Both the position numbers and the translations under genes were made by a program. Below, piece by piece: positions 1 to 8,640 of a stretch of DNA of 64,000 nucleotides; position 1 is the first letter of the stretch; each line of letters opens with the position of its first letter. Source of the stretch: Syntrophaceae bacterium (GTDB taxonomy: Bacteria; Desulfobacterota; Syntrophia; Syntrophales; UBA2192); contig JABLXY010000003.1 in NCBI GenBank assembly GCA_013177795.1, positions 227,244 through 291,243 of the forward strand. The letters run 5' to 3'. The notes beneath the pieces are model-generated. The model was not told the DNA's origin. It was given only the letters and a program-made list of their open reading frames with translations, and ran no database searches.

Positions 1-115
1 GCGCCGCCACACCCAGCAGGATCCCCGCCATGGAGATGAAGGTGATGATGGAAACGAAGACCTGTTTCCGTTTGGCCCGGAGGTACCGGAGGCTGACAAA
101 CAGTTCGTAGGGCAT
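1..115 (-). CDS. Lipoprotein-releasing ABC transporter permease LolC/LolE, N-terminal fragment (runs off the window)
   Basis: Only the first 38 codons are in the window. The translation begins [15 protein letters not shown] and then enters a hydrophobic stretch ([18 protein letters not shown]), which is the typical start of LolC/LolE: a short cytoplasmic tail with a basic RAKRK cluster followed by the first membrane helix. The complex releases outer-membrane lipoproteins from the inner membrane. It follows lysS on the same strand, an arrangement I recall from other Deltaproteobacteria. LolC and LolE cannot be told apart from this fragment. Confidence 0.8.
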   Translation of the reverse strand, partial: MPYELFVSLRYLRAKRKQVFVSIITFISMAGILLGVAA

Positions 116-178
116 AATGGGCTGGAGTGTAACCCTTCCTTTATATCGCTTGCAAGGGATATGACCTTCTTCGAAGAA

Positions 179-279
179 GAAGGTAAGAGGGTAAGAAGGT
201 TAGAAGGTTGGACAGTCTGCCGGCCAATTTGACGAGACCGGGCCTTCCGACCGTCTTACCCTCCCACGTTCTCACCTTC
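179..279. repeat. Octad inverted repeat, GARGGTRA family (33-nt arms, 35-nt loop)
   Basis: Left arm 179-211 is three purine-rich octamers of the form GARGGTWA followed by the 9-mer GAAGGTTGG. Right arm 247-279 is the inverted counterpart (9-mer CCGACCGTC, then three octamers). Arms are both exactly 33 nt and the loop is 35 nt. It fills the gap between lysS and the lolC/E gene. Confidence 0.85.
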
Positions 280-1773
280 TGCCTGTTGCTCCCCCGCGTC
301 CCGGCGGCGCATGTGGGGGAAGAGGATCACGTCCCGTATCGACGGCGAGTCGGTGAGCAGCATGACCAGGCGGTCGATGCCGATCCCCTCGCCCGCCGTC
401 GGCGGCATCCCGTACTCGAGGGCCATGATGTAGTCCTCGTCCATGCCGTGGGCCTCCTCGTCACCGGCCTCGCGCTGCCGGAGCTGCATGAGGAAGCGGT
501 TCTTCTGGTCCGCCGGATCGTTGAGCTCGGAGAAGGCGTTGGCGATCTCCCGGCCGTGGATGTAGAGTTCGAATCGGTCAACGATCCCGGGGTCCTTGCT
601 GTTCTTTCTCGATAGCGGCGAGACCTCCAGGGGGTAGTGGGTGACGAAGGTTGGTTGGACGAGCTTTTCCTCCACCGCCTCGTCGAAGATCCCCATGAGG
701 ATCTTCCCGAGAGGTTCCCGGTCCTCGAAGAGGATGCCCCGCTTTTCGGCCTCCCGGAGGGCAGCCTGCCGGTCTTCCAGGGCCGTGGGGTCCAGGCCGG
801 CGTATTGAACGAGTGCCTCCCGGACGCTCACCCGGCGCCATGGGGGCGTGAAGTCCAATTGCGTCCCCTGGTAGTTGATCGTGAGGGTCCCGAACAGTTC
901 ACGGACGAGCGAGGTGAGCATCTCCTCGGTGAGCGTCATGAGGTCCTCGTAGGTGGCGTAGGCCATGTAGAATTCCATCATGGTGAACTCGGGGTTGTGC
1001 AGGGTCGAGACCCCCTCGTTGCGGAAATTCCGGTTGAGCTCGAAGACCCTCTCCAGCCCGCCCACGACGAGGCGCTTGAGGTACAGCTCCGGCGCGATCC
1101 GCAGGTAGAGGTCCTGTCCCAGGGCGTTGTGATGAGTCTTGAAGGGTTTCGCCATGGCCCCCCCCGCCATGGGCTGCATCATGGGCGTCTCCACCTCGAG
1201 AAAGTCCCGGTCGTGCAGGAACGTGCGGATGAACCGGATGATGCGGCTTCTCGCCTCGAAGACCTCCCTGACCTTCGGGTTGACGATCAGGTCGAGATAG
1301 CGCCGGCGGTAGCGGATCTCCACGTCGGTGAGACCGTGCCACTTCTCGGGCAGGGGCCGAAGACACTTGGTGAGAAGACGCAGCCCCTCGGCCTCGATCG
1401 TGAGCTCCCCCGTGCGGGTCTTGATGACCCGGCCGGTCATGTGGATGATGTCGCCCACGTCCAGGGTCTTGAACAGGGCGAAGGCCTCCTCCCCGACCCT
1501 GTCCTTTCGGATGAAGCCCTGGATCCTTCCCTTGCGGTCTTGCAGGGCGACGAAGGCCCCCTTGCCGAAACTCCGGATCGCCATGATCCGCCCGGCCACG
1601 GAAAAGCGCTCGGCGACCTTTTCCAGCGCCTCGTTGTCCATCTGACCGAAGGCCTCGTGAAGCTGCGAAGAGAGGTGGGTCACCTTTACATCGTTGGGGT
1701 ATGCTTCCACGCCCGAGGCGGCGAGCGCCTCGATTTTCTCCCTTCTGACCCTCAAGAGATCACTGTCTTCCAT
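256..1773 (-). CDS. lysS: Lysine--tRNA ligase, class II
   Basis: A 505-residue class II lysyl-tRNA synthetase, full length for the bacterial family. The N-terminal third is the OB-fold anticodon-binding domain ([18 protein letters not shown] region). Class II motif 2 is visible as FRNEG followed by [10 protein letters not shown], and motif 3 as [12 protein letters not shown] about 43 residues from the C-terminus. It charges tRNA-Lys with lysine. The ATG at 1773 starts [17 protein letters not shown], as usual for LysS. The 3' end overlaps the right arm of the octad repeat (247-279), so the last few codons are written in repeat sequence. A sigma70-like promoter lies upstream. Confidence 0.97.
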   Translation of the reverse strand: MEDSDLLRVRREKIEALAASGVEAYPNDVKVTHLSSQLHEAFGQMDNEALEKVAERFSVAGRIMAIRSFGKGAFVALQDRKGRIQGFIRKDRVGEEAFALFKTLDVGDIIHMTGRVIKTRTGELTIEAEGLRLLTKCLRPLPEKWHGLTDVEIRYRRRYLDLIVNPKVREVFEARSRIIRFIRTFLHDRDFLEVETPMMQPMAGGAMAKPFKTHHNALGQDLYLRIAPELYLKRLVVGGLERVFELNRNFRNEGVSTLHNPEFTMMEFYMAYATYEDLMTLTEEMLTSLVRELFGTLTINYQGTQLDFTPPWRRVSVREALVQYAGLDPTALEDRQAALREAEKRGILFEDREPLGKILMGIFDEAVEEKLVQPTFVTHYPLEVSPLSRKNSKDPGIVDRFELYIHGREIANAFSELNDPADQKNRFLMQLRQREAGDEEAHGMDEDYIMALEYGMPPTAGEGIGIDRLVMLLTDSPSIRDVILFPHMRRRDAGEQQAEGENVGG

Positions 1774-1840
1774 CGTCCGTCCCCGTAAGTGCCGAGCCTC
1801 AGTCGGTTTTTATGGTCTTCACGCAGCGACAAAGTGAATT

Positions 1841-1869
1841 TCACTATATTTTTTTTGCTTCTCTGTCAA
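1841..1869 (-). promoter_or_regulatory. Candidate sigma70 promoter of lysS
   Basis: On the minus strand a perfect -35 box TTGACA (1864-1869) is followed after 17 nt by TAGTGA (1841-1846), or after 15 nt by TATAGT (1843-1848). The spacer is A-rich. It points to lysS with a leader of about 60 nt. Inferred from sequence only. Confidence 0.55.
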
Positions 1870-1954
1870 GGATGATTTGGGCGCGATGAGACCGGCGTGA
1901 GCCCTCTGGGTGCCGCGGACGGCCGTCCGTGAGAGGGCGCAAGGCAGAAAAACA

Positions 1955-1983
1955 TTGACAAAACGGGCATCTGGTAATAGCAT
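1955..1983 (+). promoter_or_regulatory. Candidate sigma70 promoter of the UDP-glucuronate decarboxylase gene
   Basis: TTGACA (1955-1960), 17-nt spacer, TAGCAT (1978-1983). Transcription would begin near 1990, giving a leader of about 40 nt before the ATG at 2032. Confidence 0.5.
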
Positions 1984-2031
1984 TCCACTCCTTTGAGCGT
2001 GACGTCAGGGGGAAGGTTGCTGCACGGCCCT

Positions 2032-2967
2032 ATGGAACGGACACTGATCACCGGCGGGGCGGGCTTTCTTGGAAGCCACCTGTGCGATTTCCTGATTGAA
2101 AAAGGTCATGAGGTCATCTGCATCGACAACCTCCTGACCGGGGACATGGAGAACATCTCCCATCTTCTGGGACACAAGCGGTTCCGTTTCATCCACTACG
2201 ACGTGACCAATTACCTGCACGTCGACGGGCCGCTCCACAACATCCTGCACTTTGCCTCGCCTGCAAGCCCGGTCGATTACCTGAAAATGCCCATCCAGAC
2301 CCTGAAGGTGGGTTCCCTGGGCACGCACAAGGCCCTCGGGCTGGCAAAGGCCAAGGGGGCCCGGTTCCTCCTGGCATCCACGTCGGAGTGCTACGGGGAC
2401 CCTCTGGTCAACCCCCAGAGCGAGGATTACTGGGGGAACGTCAACCCCGTGGGACCGCGGGGCGTCTACGACGAGGCGAAGCGGTTCGCCGAGGCCATGA
2501 CGATGGCCTACCACCGCTACCACGGTGTCCAGGTCCGTATCGTGAGGATCTTCAACACCTACGGCCCTCGCATGCGGCTGCACGACGGGAGGGCGCTGCC
2601 CGCGTTCATGGGCCAGAGCCTCAGGGGGGAGGATCTGACCGTCTTCGGCGACGGCACGCAGACACGCAGTTTCTGCTACGTCGACGACCTGGTCGACGGA
2701 ATTTACCGCCTCCTGTATGCCGAGGAGGCCTACCCGGTCAACCTGGGCAACCCGGACGAGATCACCCTGCTCGAGCTGGCCCGGCGGGTGCTGGCGGTGA
2801 CCGGGTCGAAGAGCGGGATCGTGCACCGGGAGCTGCCCGAGGACGACCCGAAGGTCAGGCAGCCCGATATCGCGAAGGCGAGGGCGCTCCTGGGCTGGGA
2901 GCCCCGGGTGACGCTGGACGAGGGACTCCGGCGAGTGCTGCCGTACTTCCGGAGCAAGGTGGCGTAG
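2032..2967 (+). CDS. UDP-glucuronate decarboxylase-like NAD-dependent epimerase/dehydratase
   Basis: An extended short-chain dehydrogenase of 311 residues from the ATG at 2032. The dinucleotide-binding motif is GGAGFLGSH near the N-terminus and the catalytic Tyr-Lys pair is YDEAK (Tyr146, Lys150), preceded by the STSECYGDP segment typical of the UDP-xylose synthase group. [16 protein letters not shown] is another family signature. The expected reaction is NAD+-dependent conversion of UDP-glucuronate to UDP-xylose for surface polysaccharide. An upstream TTG (1993) is in frame, but the ATG lies right before the conserved [10 protein letters not shown] start. The neighbouring heptose kinase suggests an envelope-sugar context. 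Confidence 0.88.
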   Translation: MERTLITGGAGFLGSHLCDFLIEKGHEVICIDNLLTGDMENISHLLGHKRFRFIHYDVTNYLHVDGPLHNILHFASPASPVDYLKMPIQTLKVGSLGTHKALGLAKAKGARFLLASTSECYGDPLVNPQSEDYWGNVNPVGPRGVYDEAKRFAEAMTMAYHRYHGVQVRIVRIFNTYGPRMRLHDGRALPAFMGQSLRGEDLTVFGDGTQTRSFCYVDDLVDGIYRLLYAEEAYPVNLGNPDEITLLELARRVLAVTGSKSGIVHRELPEDDPKVRQPDIAKARALLGWEPRVTLDEGLRRVLPYFRSKVA

Positions 2968-2978
2968 ACAAAAGTGGA

Positions 2979-3079
2979 GAAGGTGAGAGGGTAAGAGGGT
3001 AAGAAGGTTGGATAAGCCGTCAGCCGGGTAACTACGCACTGCTTCTCCAACCTTCTCACTTTCTCACCTTCTTACCCTC
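2979..3079. repeat. Octad inverted repeat, GARGGTRA family (33-nt arms, 35-nt loop)
   Basis: Left arm 2979-3011 reads GAAGGTGA, GAGGGTAA twice, then GAAGGTTGG. Right arm 3047-3079 begins with the exact complement CCAACCTTC and continues in octamers. Loop 3012-3046 is 35 nt and begins with ATAAGCCGTCAGCCGG, nearly identical to the loop start of the copy at 30714. It separates two co-directional genes. Confidence 0.9.
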
Positions 3080-3125
3080 TGTTCTGTAACGGGTGAGGAA
3101 GCTTTTAAGGAGCGTCGAAAAGGAC

Positions 3126-4139
3126 GTGGAAAAGACCCTGAAGAGGCCCGTCAGCCGCAGGCGGGCCCTGGAGATCATCGGGAAATACCCCGCCGCGCGG
3201 GTGCTCGTCGTCGGCGATCTCATGGTGGATCACTTCATCTGGGGCAAGGTCTCCCGGATCTCGCCCGAGGCGCCGGTCCCCGTCGTCGAGGTGACGAAGG
3301 AAAACCTCATGATGGGAGGCTCCGGCAACGTGGTGAGCAACATCCACGCCATGGGGGGCAGCGTCGCCGTCGCGGGGGTCATCGGCTCCGACGCGATGGG
3401 GGACTGGCTCAAGGCGAGGCTGCAGCAGATGGACGTCGACACGGGCGGGCTCGTCCAGGAAGGCGAGCGGCCCACGACGGTCAAGACACGGATCGTCGCC
3501 CACGGGCAGCAGATGGTCCGATACGACCGGGAAAGCCGGTACGGGGTCCGGCCCGAGAGCGCCGACCGTATCGTCCGGTATGTCACGTCCGCCCTCGACG
3601 GGCTGCAGGCTATCGTGATCTCCGACTACAACAAGGGGATCGTGACGGATCGTCTCCTGGACGGGATCCGCCGGGCCGTTGCGGGACGCCCGATCCCTGT
3701 TTGCGTGGACCCGAAGCGCAACGATTTCTCCGTGTACAGGGATTTCGACGTCATCACGCCGAACCATCACGAGGCGGGTCGCGCCGTGGGGGTGGAGAAC
3801 ACGCACGAGCTCAACGAGGGCCGCCGCGCCGAGATCGCCCGGATCGGGCGGGAGATCTTGAGGCGGTTCGGCTTCCGGGCGGTGCTCATCACGCGCGGCG
3901 AGGCGGGGATGGACCTCTTCGAGCGCGGAGGGAGGGATGTGCATATTCCCGCCGAGGCCAGGGAGGTCTTCGACGTGACCGGCGCGGGGGACACGGCCAT
4001 CGGGGTCTTTGCCCTTTCGCTGGCCTCCGGGGCCACGTTCCGCGAGGCGGCCTACCTGGCCAACAAGGCGGCCGGGATCGTCGTGGGCAAGATCGGGACG
4101 GCGACGGTATCGCCGGCGGAGCTGAGGCGCGTTGTTTAA
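3126..4139 (+). CDS. hldE: D-glycero-beta-D-manno-heptose-7-phosphate kinase (HldE kinase domain / RfaE1)
   Basis: A stand-alone PfkB-family heptose kinase. It carries RVLVVGDLMVDHFIWG and SRISPEAPVPVV near the N-terminus, the GGSGNVVSNI sugar-binding motif, and the C-terminal catalytic motif DVTGAGDTAIGVF with the Asp base. It phosphorylates heptose 7-phosphate at C1 on the way to ADP-heptose for LPS inner core. The adenylyltransferase half of E. coli HldE is absent, so a separate HldE2 is expected elsewhere. Start is uncertain: GTG 3126 has an AAGGAG 13 nt upstream; an earlier in-frame GTG at 3093 (348 residues) has no ribosome site. Confidence 0.93.
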   Translation: MEKTLKRPVSRRRALEIIGKYPAARVLVVGDLMVDHFIWGKVSRISPEAPVPVVEVTKENLMMGGSGNVVSNIHAMGGSVAVAGVIGSDAMGDWLKARLQQMDVDTGGLVQEGERPTTVKTRIVAHGQQMVRYDRESRYGVRPESADRIVRYVTSALDGLQAIVISDYNKGIVTDRLLDGIRRAVAGRPIPVCVDPKRNDFSVYRDFDVITPNHHEAGRAVGVENTHELNEGRRAEIARIGREILRRFGFRAVLITRGEAGMDLFERGGRDVHIPAEAREVFDVTGAGDTAIGVFALSLASGATFREAAYLANKAAGIVVGKIGTATVSPAELRRVV

Positions 4140-4150
4140 GGCAGGAGGAG

Positions 4151-4214
4151 TGGAATGCTGGAATCTTGGGTTTTTGATTTTTTAGACCCACTATTCCAGT
4201 GTTCCATCATTCCA
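4151..4214. repeat. Octad inverted repeat, TGGAATNN family
   Basis: Left arm 4151-4170 is two octamers TGGAATGC and TGGAATCT plus TGGG; right arm 4187-4214 is CCCA plus three octamers ending TTCCA. Same phase rule as the GARGGTRA family but a different unit. It fills the gap after the heptose kinase gene. Confidence 0.75.
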
Positions 4215-4282
4215 TGAATGTGTCCGCATGCTTCGTGCCGGTCAGCGCGCAGGGGAAACGTACCGGCCCAATGAGTTGATCG

Positions 4283-4816
4283 ATGAGCACGCCGAGAGAG
4301 CCCGACCCGGTGAAATTGTTCGTCAGCGTCATCGCCGCCGACCGGGACCGGTTGGCGGAGGTGGTCAGGGCGCTCGCGGCGACGTCCGGGGATCCGGACT
4401 TCGTGAGCGAGGTCCTTCCCTTCGAGTACACGGACTATTACACCACGGAGATGGGCGCGGGGCTCATCCGGCGGTTTGTGACCTTCGAACGGCTGATCCG
4501 CCCCGAAGAGCTGCCCGCCGTCAAGCTCTGCACGAATGCCCTCGAGGAGAGGTTTGCGGAGGGCGGGGCCCGGAGGGTCAACATCGACCCCGGTTACCTG
4601 GCCAGGCAGCACCTCATCCTGGCCACCGGGAAAGGCTACTCCCACCGGCCCTACATAGGCCGGGGCATCTATGCGGACCTGACACTCGAGTACCGGAAGG
4701 AGACCTTCCGGCCGCTGGAATGGACGTACCCGGACTACCGTGCGGAGCGGACGATCGCGATGCTCAACGCGCTGCGTCGAAGGTATGTGATTCAATTAAA
4801 GGAGGCAAAAGGCTAA
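4283..4816 (+). CDS. DUF4416 family protein
   Basis: A 177-residue protein matching DUF4416, a family of unknown function common in Deltaproteobacteria and often called GTP-binding without direct support. Conserved parts are KLFVSVIAAD at the start, FEYTDYYTTEMG near residue 47, the NIDPGYL segment, and the aromatic C-terminal motif WTYPDYR. No signal peptide or membrane segment. It precedes yicC by about 75 bp and is probably in the same transcript as yicC-gmk-rpoZ-pyrF. The last codons and the TAA stop lie inside the left arm of the AAAGGSN repeat at 4808, so its C-terminal KEAKG is partly repeat-encoded. No reaction can be assigned. Confidence 0.85.
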   Translation: MSTPREPDPVKLFVSVIAADRDRLAEVVRALAATSGDPDFVSEVLPFEYTDYYTTEMGAGLIRRFVTFERLIRPEELPAVKLCTNALEERFAEGGARRVNIDPGYLARQHLILATGKGYSHRPYIGRGIYADLTLEYRKETFRPLEWTYPDYRAERTIAMLNALRRRYVIQLKEAKG

Positions 4817-4878
4817 AGGGTAAAGGCGAAGGGGACAGGAGTATTCATTCTTCAACCCTTTGCCCTTTGCCTTCAGCC
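4808..4878. repeat. Heptad inverted repeat, AAAGGSN family
   Basis: Left arm 4808-4838 is tandem 7-mers AAAGGCT, AAAGGGT, AAAGGCG and a degenerate tail; right arm 4851-4878 is the pyrimidine counterpart (CCCTTTGCCCTTTGCC core). The left arm starts inside the DUF4416 gene and supplies its TAA stop at 4814-4816. Confidence 0.7.
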
Positions 4879-4890
4879 AGGAGTTCAACC

Positions 4891-5772
4891 ATGCTCAGCA
4901 TGACCGGTTACGGCAGGGCGGAGGCGCTCATCGAAGGGCGCAAGTGGATCATCGAGATCAAGTCGCTCAACCACCGCTACATCGAGATCATCACCCGCCT
5001 GCCCAACGCGCTGTCCTCCCTGGAGGTGGACATCAAGAAACGGGTCGGCGAACGGATTTTCCGGGGCCGCATCGAGGTGAGCGTTCAGGCCGACGCGGAA
5101 GCCGGCGGCGACAGCGGCGTCCAGTACAGCCTGAACGCGCCGCTGCTCCGGAACTACCACTCGCTTCTCCTCAAGATCAAGGAAGAGCTGGGACTCCAGG
5201 ACACGATCGAGCTGAAGACCCTGGTGCGGTTCAAGGAGATCTTCGTGCCCTCGGAGACGCGCTTCGACCCGGCGGCGGCCTGGGGGACACTCCAGAAAAC
5301 CCTGGATGAGGCCCTCGATGCCCTCATCCGGATGCGCCGGGCGGAGGGCGAGACCCTCCAGAAGGATTTCCTGGCGAGGCTCGGCACCCTGCGGCGCCAC
5401 ATGGAGTCGGCCAAGGCCCGGGCGCCCCGGACCGTCCTGGAGTACAAGCAGCGCCTCCAGGAGAGGATCCGGGAGCTGACGGAGGGGCTCGAGATGGACC
5501 CCGCGCGCTTGAGCCAGGAAGTGGCCCTGCTGGCGGAGAAGAGCGACATCACCGAGGAGATCGTGCGCTTCGAGAGCCACGTCGGCCAGATGGAGAAGCT
5601 CCTCCGGAGCGGTGAGGCGATCGGGCGGAAGCTTGACTTCCTGCTCCAGGAGATGGGCCGCGAGGTGAACACGCTGGGCTCAAAGAGCAACGACATCGCG
5701 ATCGCGCAGGACGTCATCGAACTCAAGAGCGAACTGGCCAAGATGCGGGAGCAGGCCCTGAATGTCGAGTGA
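4891..5772 (+). CDS. yicC: YicC family endoribonuclease
   Basis: A 293-residue YicC/YloC protein. It begins with the family hallmark MLSMTGYGRAE and continues SLNHRYIEI, both N-terminal signatures, and ends with the conserved block around GREVNTLGSKSNDI and VIELKSELAKMREQ. In E. coli YicC acts with RNA decay enzymes on small RNAs. The reading frame is open upstream, but the ATG at 4891 matches the family start and has GGAG nearby. It overlaps gmk by 11 bp, so the two are translationally coupled. Order yicC-gmk-rpoZ is widely conserved. Confidence 0.95.
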   Translation: MLSMTGYGRAEALIEGRKWIIEIKSLNHRYIEIITRLPNALSSLEVDIKKRVGERIFRGRIEVSVQADAEAGGDSGVQYSLNAPLLRNYHSLLLKIKEELGLQDTIELKTLVRFKEIFVPSETRFDPAAAWGTLQKTLDEALDALIRMRRAEGETLQKDFLARLGTLRRHMESAKARAPRTVLEYKQRLQERIRELTEGLEMDPARLSQEVALLAEKSDITEEIVRFESHVGQMEKLLRSGEAIGRKLDFLLQEMGREVNTLGSKSNDIAIAQDVIELKSELAKMREQALNVE

Positions 5773-6394
5773 GCAGGCGCCCACGGAAGGGATCTTCATT
5801 GCGGTGACGGGCCCCTCGGGGTCGGGCAAGACCTCCGTCTGCAAGGCGCTGCTCGCGATGTTCCCCCGGCTCCGTTTCTCCGTGTCCCTGACGACCCGGC
5901 CGCCCCGGCCTTCGGAGGTGGACGGCGAGGATTACCATTTCGTCTCCGAGGCCGAGTTCCGCGAGCGGATCCGGCGCGGCGACCTGATCGAGTGGGCCGA
6001 GAATTACGGTCAGCTCTACGGGACCTCGCGCAAGGCCATGGAGGAAGCCCTGAAGGGGCACGACCTGCTGCTGGACGTGGACACCCGCGGGGCCCGGGCG
6101 CTGAAGAGGGCATGGCCGGGCGGCATTTTCGTCTTCATCGTTCCGCCCTCGATCGAGGAGCTCGAGCGGCGCCTCAGGGCCCGGGGCTCGGAGACCGAGG
6201 AGACGATCCGGCGGCGGTTCGACAACGCGATCCGTGAGATTCGAGAGATCGTGTGGTATGATTATATTATCGTGAACGATGAGCTGGATGCGGCCATCGA
6301 CCGCCTGCGGGCCGTTTACCTCGCGGCGACGTGCAGGCGCGAACGCATGATGGAAAAGATAAAACCGTTCTTCGATCGATCCGGAGGTGTGTGA
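5762..6394 (+). CDS. gmk: Guanylate kinase
   Basis: A 210-residue guanylate kinase. The P-loop is GPSGSGKTS (residues 17-25), the GMP-binding segment is [20 protein letters not shown], and the lid region with conserved arginines is [15 protein letters not shown]. It converts GMP and ATP to GDP and ADP in the cytoplasm. It starts inside the end of yicC and is followed by rpoZ 2 bp after its stop, so these form one operon. Confidence 0.97.
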   Translation: MSSEQAPTEGIFIAVTGPSGSGKTSVCKALLAMFPRLRFSVSLTTRPPRPSEVDGEDYHFVSEAEFRERIRRGDLIEWAENYGQLYGTSRKAMEEALKGHDLLLDVDTRGARALKRAWPGGIFVFIVPPSIEELERRLRARGSETEETIRRRFDNAIREIREIVWYDYIIVNDELDAAIDRLRAVYLAATCRRERMMEKIKPFFDRSGGV

Positions 6395-6396
6395 AT

Positions 6397-6669
6397 ATGG
6401 CCAGAGTAACCGTTGAGGATGCACTGAAAAACGCGAGAAACCGCTTTGCCCTCGTGATCCTTGCGGGCCAGCGGACCCGCCAGCTGCTCAAGGGGGCGAA
6501 GCCCCTGGTGGAAGACCGGGACAACAAGCCCGTGGTCACGGCGCTTCGCGAGATCGCGGCGGGCAAGGTGCGATACGCCCATCCGGAGCTGCTCGACAAG
6601 GTCGAGGAGCAGGCACGGCAGATCGGCGACGACATGGGGTTCATCGGGGACGAGGATGACTCCGAGTAG
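6397..6669 (+). CDS. rpoZ: DNA-directed RNA polymerase omega subunit
   Basis: A 90-residue omega subunit starting [17 protein letters not shown], with the conserved [16 protein letters not shown] helix and the [15 protein letters not shown] segment. Omega assists beta' folding and polymerase assembly. The in-frame extension to 6331 overlaps gmk and is not family-like; ATG 6397 has GGAGG about 10 nt upstream. It overlaps pyrF by 14 bp. Confidence 0.95.
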   Translation: MARVTVEDALKNARNRFALVILAGQRTRQLLKGAKPLVEDRDNKPVVTALREIAAGKVRYAHPELLDKVEEQARQIGDDMGFIGDEDDSE

Positions 6670-7408
6670 CGATGCGCGATCGCGCCTGATCTTCGCCCTC
6701 GACATGGGGGACGGCATTGACGAGATCCTGCAGTGGGTCGAGCGCCTGCGCGGCCACGTTGGGGTCTACAAGATCGGCAAGGAGGCCTTCACGCACTTCG
6801 GCCCCGAGATCGTGCGGCGCATCCAGGGCCTCGGGGGCCGGGTCTTTCTCGATCTCAAGTTCCATGACATCCCCAACACGGTCGCCAAGGCCGCCGAGGG
6901 AGCCGTCAGGCTCGGGGTGGCCATGTTCAACCTCCACGCCCTCGGCGGCAGGGAGATGATGGAGAAGACCGTCCAGGCGGCGCAGAAGGCGGCCCGGGAG
7001 ACGGGCGCCCCGATGCCGCTGGTCCTGGCGGTCACGGTACTCACCAGCCTCAACGACCGCGACCTCTCCGAGCTGGGATTCCGGCAGTCCACCCAGGCGC
7101 TGGCGGCCCACCTGGCCGCGGCGGCCTGCCGGGCCGGCATGGGGGGAGTCGTGGCTTCCCCCCAGGACATCCTTTCCATCCGCGAGGCCTGCGGGCCGGA
7201 CTTCGCGATCGTGACGCCCGGGATACGCCTGGCCGGGGACGAGGTGGAGAGGGACGATCAAAAGCGGGTCGACACCCCCCGCGAGGCGATCCGCAACGGC
7301 GCCGACTACATCGTCGTGGGACGGCCCATCCGCCTGGCCAAGGACCCCGCCGGGGCGGCCGACCGGATCGTCGAGGAGATCGCCCTGGGGCTTGCCGATC
7401 GGAAATAA
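6656..7408 (+). CDS. pyrF: Orotidine 5'-phosphate decarboxylase
   Basis: A 250-residue PyrF from the ATG at 6656. Visible motifs are LIFALDMG near the start, the catalytic segment [12 protein letters not shown] with the Asp-Lys-Asp network, PGIRLAGDE, and [11 protein letters not shown] near the C-terminus for phosphate binding. It decarboxylates OMP to UMP, the last step of UMP synthesis. The start overlaps the rpoZ end by 14 bp, indicating coupled translation. A longer in-frame extension exists but would cover most of rpoZ and is rejected. Confidence 0.96.
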   Translation: MTPSSDARSRLIFALDMGDGIDEILQWVERLRGHVGVYKIGKEAFTHFGPEIVRRIQGLGGRVFLDLKFHDIPNTVAKAAEGAVRLGVAMFNLHALGGREMMEKTVQAAQKAARETGAPMPLVLAVTVLTSLNDRDLSELGFRQSTQALAAHLAAAACRAGMGGVVASPQDILSIREACGPDFAIVTPGIRLAGDEVERDDQKRVDTPREAIRNGADYIVVGRPIRLAKDPAGAADRIVEEIALGLADRK

Positions 7409-7466
7409 AACGGGCCGACCTCGTCCGTTTCGTCGCGGCTCCTGCGGGGCCGCACACTCCGGATTC

Positions 7467-7490
7467 GCCATCAGCCCTTTGCCCGGAGCC
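7467..7490. repeat. Single heptad arm (GCCATCA units)
   Basis: Pyrimidine-strand 7-mers GCCATCA, GCCCTTT, GCCCGGA and GCC. The 15 bases ATTCGCCATCAGCCC here (from 7464) recur exactly at 18651 upstream of another gene. No matching opposite arm was found in the pyrF-rlmB gap. Confidence 0.4.
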
Positions 7491-7551
7491 GGCGGCAAGC
7501 CGGATCGGCACGCCGCTGCGGCAAGGGATCATCGTCGAGAATCCTTCGGCC

Positions 7552-8289
7552 ATGCAAGTCATCTACGGCATCCACCCCGTCCTGGAGACCCTTCAAAGCA
7601 AGGCCGGCGACATCCGCAAGATCGTCGTCGCCGAGGGCCGCCGCGGCGGGGACGTGAAGAGAATCCTCGAGCTTGCCGCGGCCCGGGGGATCGCGGTCGA
7701 ATTCCGGCGCCGGGACGATATCGAGCGCCAGGCAGGCACCGACGCCCACCAGGGCGTGCTGTGCCTGTGCGGGGAGTTTGTCTATGCGACCCTCGACGAC
7801 ATCGTCGCCAACCGCCACCCGGCCTTCCATGGCAGCCTTGTCCTGCTGCTCGACGGCATCGAGGACCCCCGGAACCTTGGCTCCCTTATCCGGTCGGCCC
7901 ACTGTTTCGGCGCAAACGGCGTGGTGATCCCGCGGGACCGGGCCGCCGGCATTACCCCCGCCGTCCTCAAGGCCTCGGCCGGCGCTGCCGGCCACCTGCC
8001 GGTTGCCCGGGTCGTCAACCTCACCCAGGCCATCGAATTCCTCAAGGAAAGGGGGTTTTGGATCTACGGGGCCGATGCCGCCGCGGACACCGACCTCGTC
8101 TCGGCGCGCTTCGAGGGAGATATCGGCCTCGTGATGGGAAGCGAGGGCAGGGGCATCAGGCCGCTGGTTCGCAAGCACTGCGACATCCTTCTTTCCATCC
8201 CTCTCTTCGGCAAGGTCGATTCCCTGAACGTCTCCGTCGCCGCCGGGATCCTCCTGCACGAGATCCGCCGCCAGTCCGGTCCCCGTTGA
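7552..8289 (+). CDS. rlmB: 23S rRNA (guanosine-2'-O-)-methyltransferase RlmB family (SPOUT/TrmH)
   Basis: A 245-residue SpoU-family methyltransferase. The N-terminal substrate-binding domain starts VIYGIHPVLETL; the C-terminal knotted domain shows motif 1 LDGIEDPRNLGSLIRSA, motif 2 GLVMGSEGRGI and motif 3 IPLFGKVDSLNVSVAAG. RlmB methylates G2251 of 23S rRNA using SAM. It lies 143 bp after pyrF. A related TrmH paralogue cannot be excluded, but length and the N-terminal domain favour RlmB. Confidence 0.92.
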   Translation: MQVIYGIHPVLETLQSKAGDIRKIVVAEGRRGGDVKRILELAAARGIAVEFRRRDDIERQAGTDAHQGVLCLCGEFVYATLDDIVANRHPAFHGSLVLLLDGIEDPRNLGSLIRSAHCFGANGVVIPRDRAAGITPAVLKASAGAAGHLPVARVVNLTQAIEFLKERGFWIYGADAAADTDLVSARFEGDIGLVMGSEGRGIRPLVRKHCDILLSIPLFGKVDSLNVSVAAGILLHEIRRQSGPR

Positions 8290-8312
8290 CCGGGTATTCA
8301 TGACGCGCTAAA

Positions 8313-8412
8313 GAAGGGAAGAAGGTGAGAGGGTAAGAACGTTGGATGAGCCCTTGACCAACGCTTGTGCTCCGATTCTCCGACCTTCTTACCTTCAAAC
8401 CCTCTTACCCTC
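8313..8412. repeat. Octad inverted repeat, GARGGTRA family (33-nt arms, 34-nt loop)
   Basis: Left arm 8313-8345 is GAAGGGAA, GAAGGTGA, GAGGGTAA and GAACGTTGG; right arm 8380-8412 is CCGACCTTC plus three octamers. It lies directly after rlmB. Confidence 0.88.
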
Positions 8413-8640
8413 TGCATGAGGCCTGCCCCTCTCCAATCCATGGCACCGATTTTGCTTTACTTTCCGTCACATGCCCGCGATTGCGCGAAGACCGGCGCGC
8501 CGTGATAAAGAAATCCGGCGGGTTGCCGATGATAAGAAAAGCACGGGCACGCGCGCGGCGGTCCCGTTTCCGGGACCCGGTTCGGAACTGGATCTCACGA
8601 ATATCCTGACGGAAAAGCAGGTCAACCGAGGAGAAGGAAC
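8413..8640. other. Intergenic stretch before pilC
   Basis: Together with the repeat this makes about 350 bp between rlmB and pilC. I see no convincing gene. A 63-codon frame (8471-8662) overlaps the pilC start by 22 bp; its composition is Arg/Ala-rich and I recognise no domain, so it is not called. A ribosome site GAGGAGAAGG precedes pilC. Confidence 0.5.

Noticed and set aside
179-3079. CRISPR-like array
   Set aside because: The octamers are tandem without spacers and form inverted arms; no direct repeats of 24-40 bp with unique spacers.
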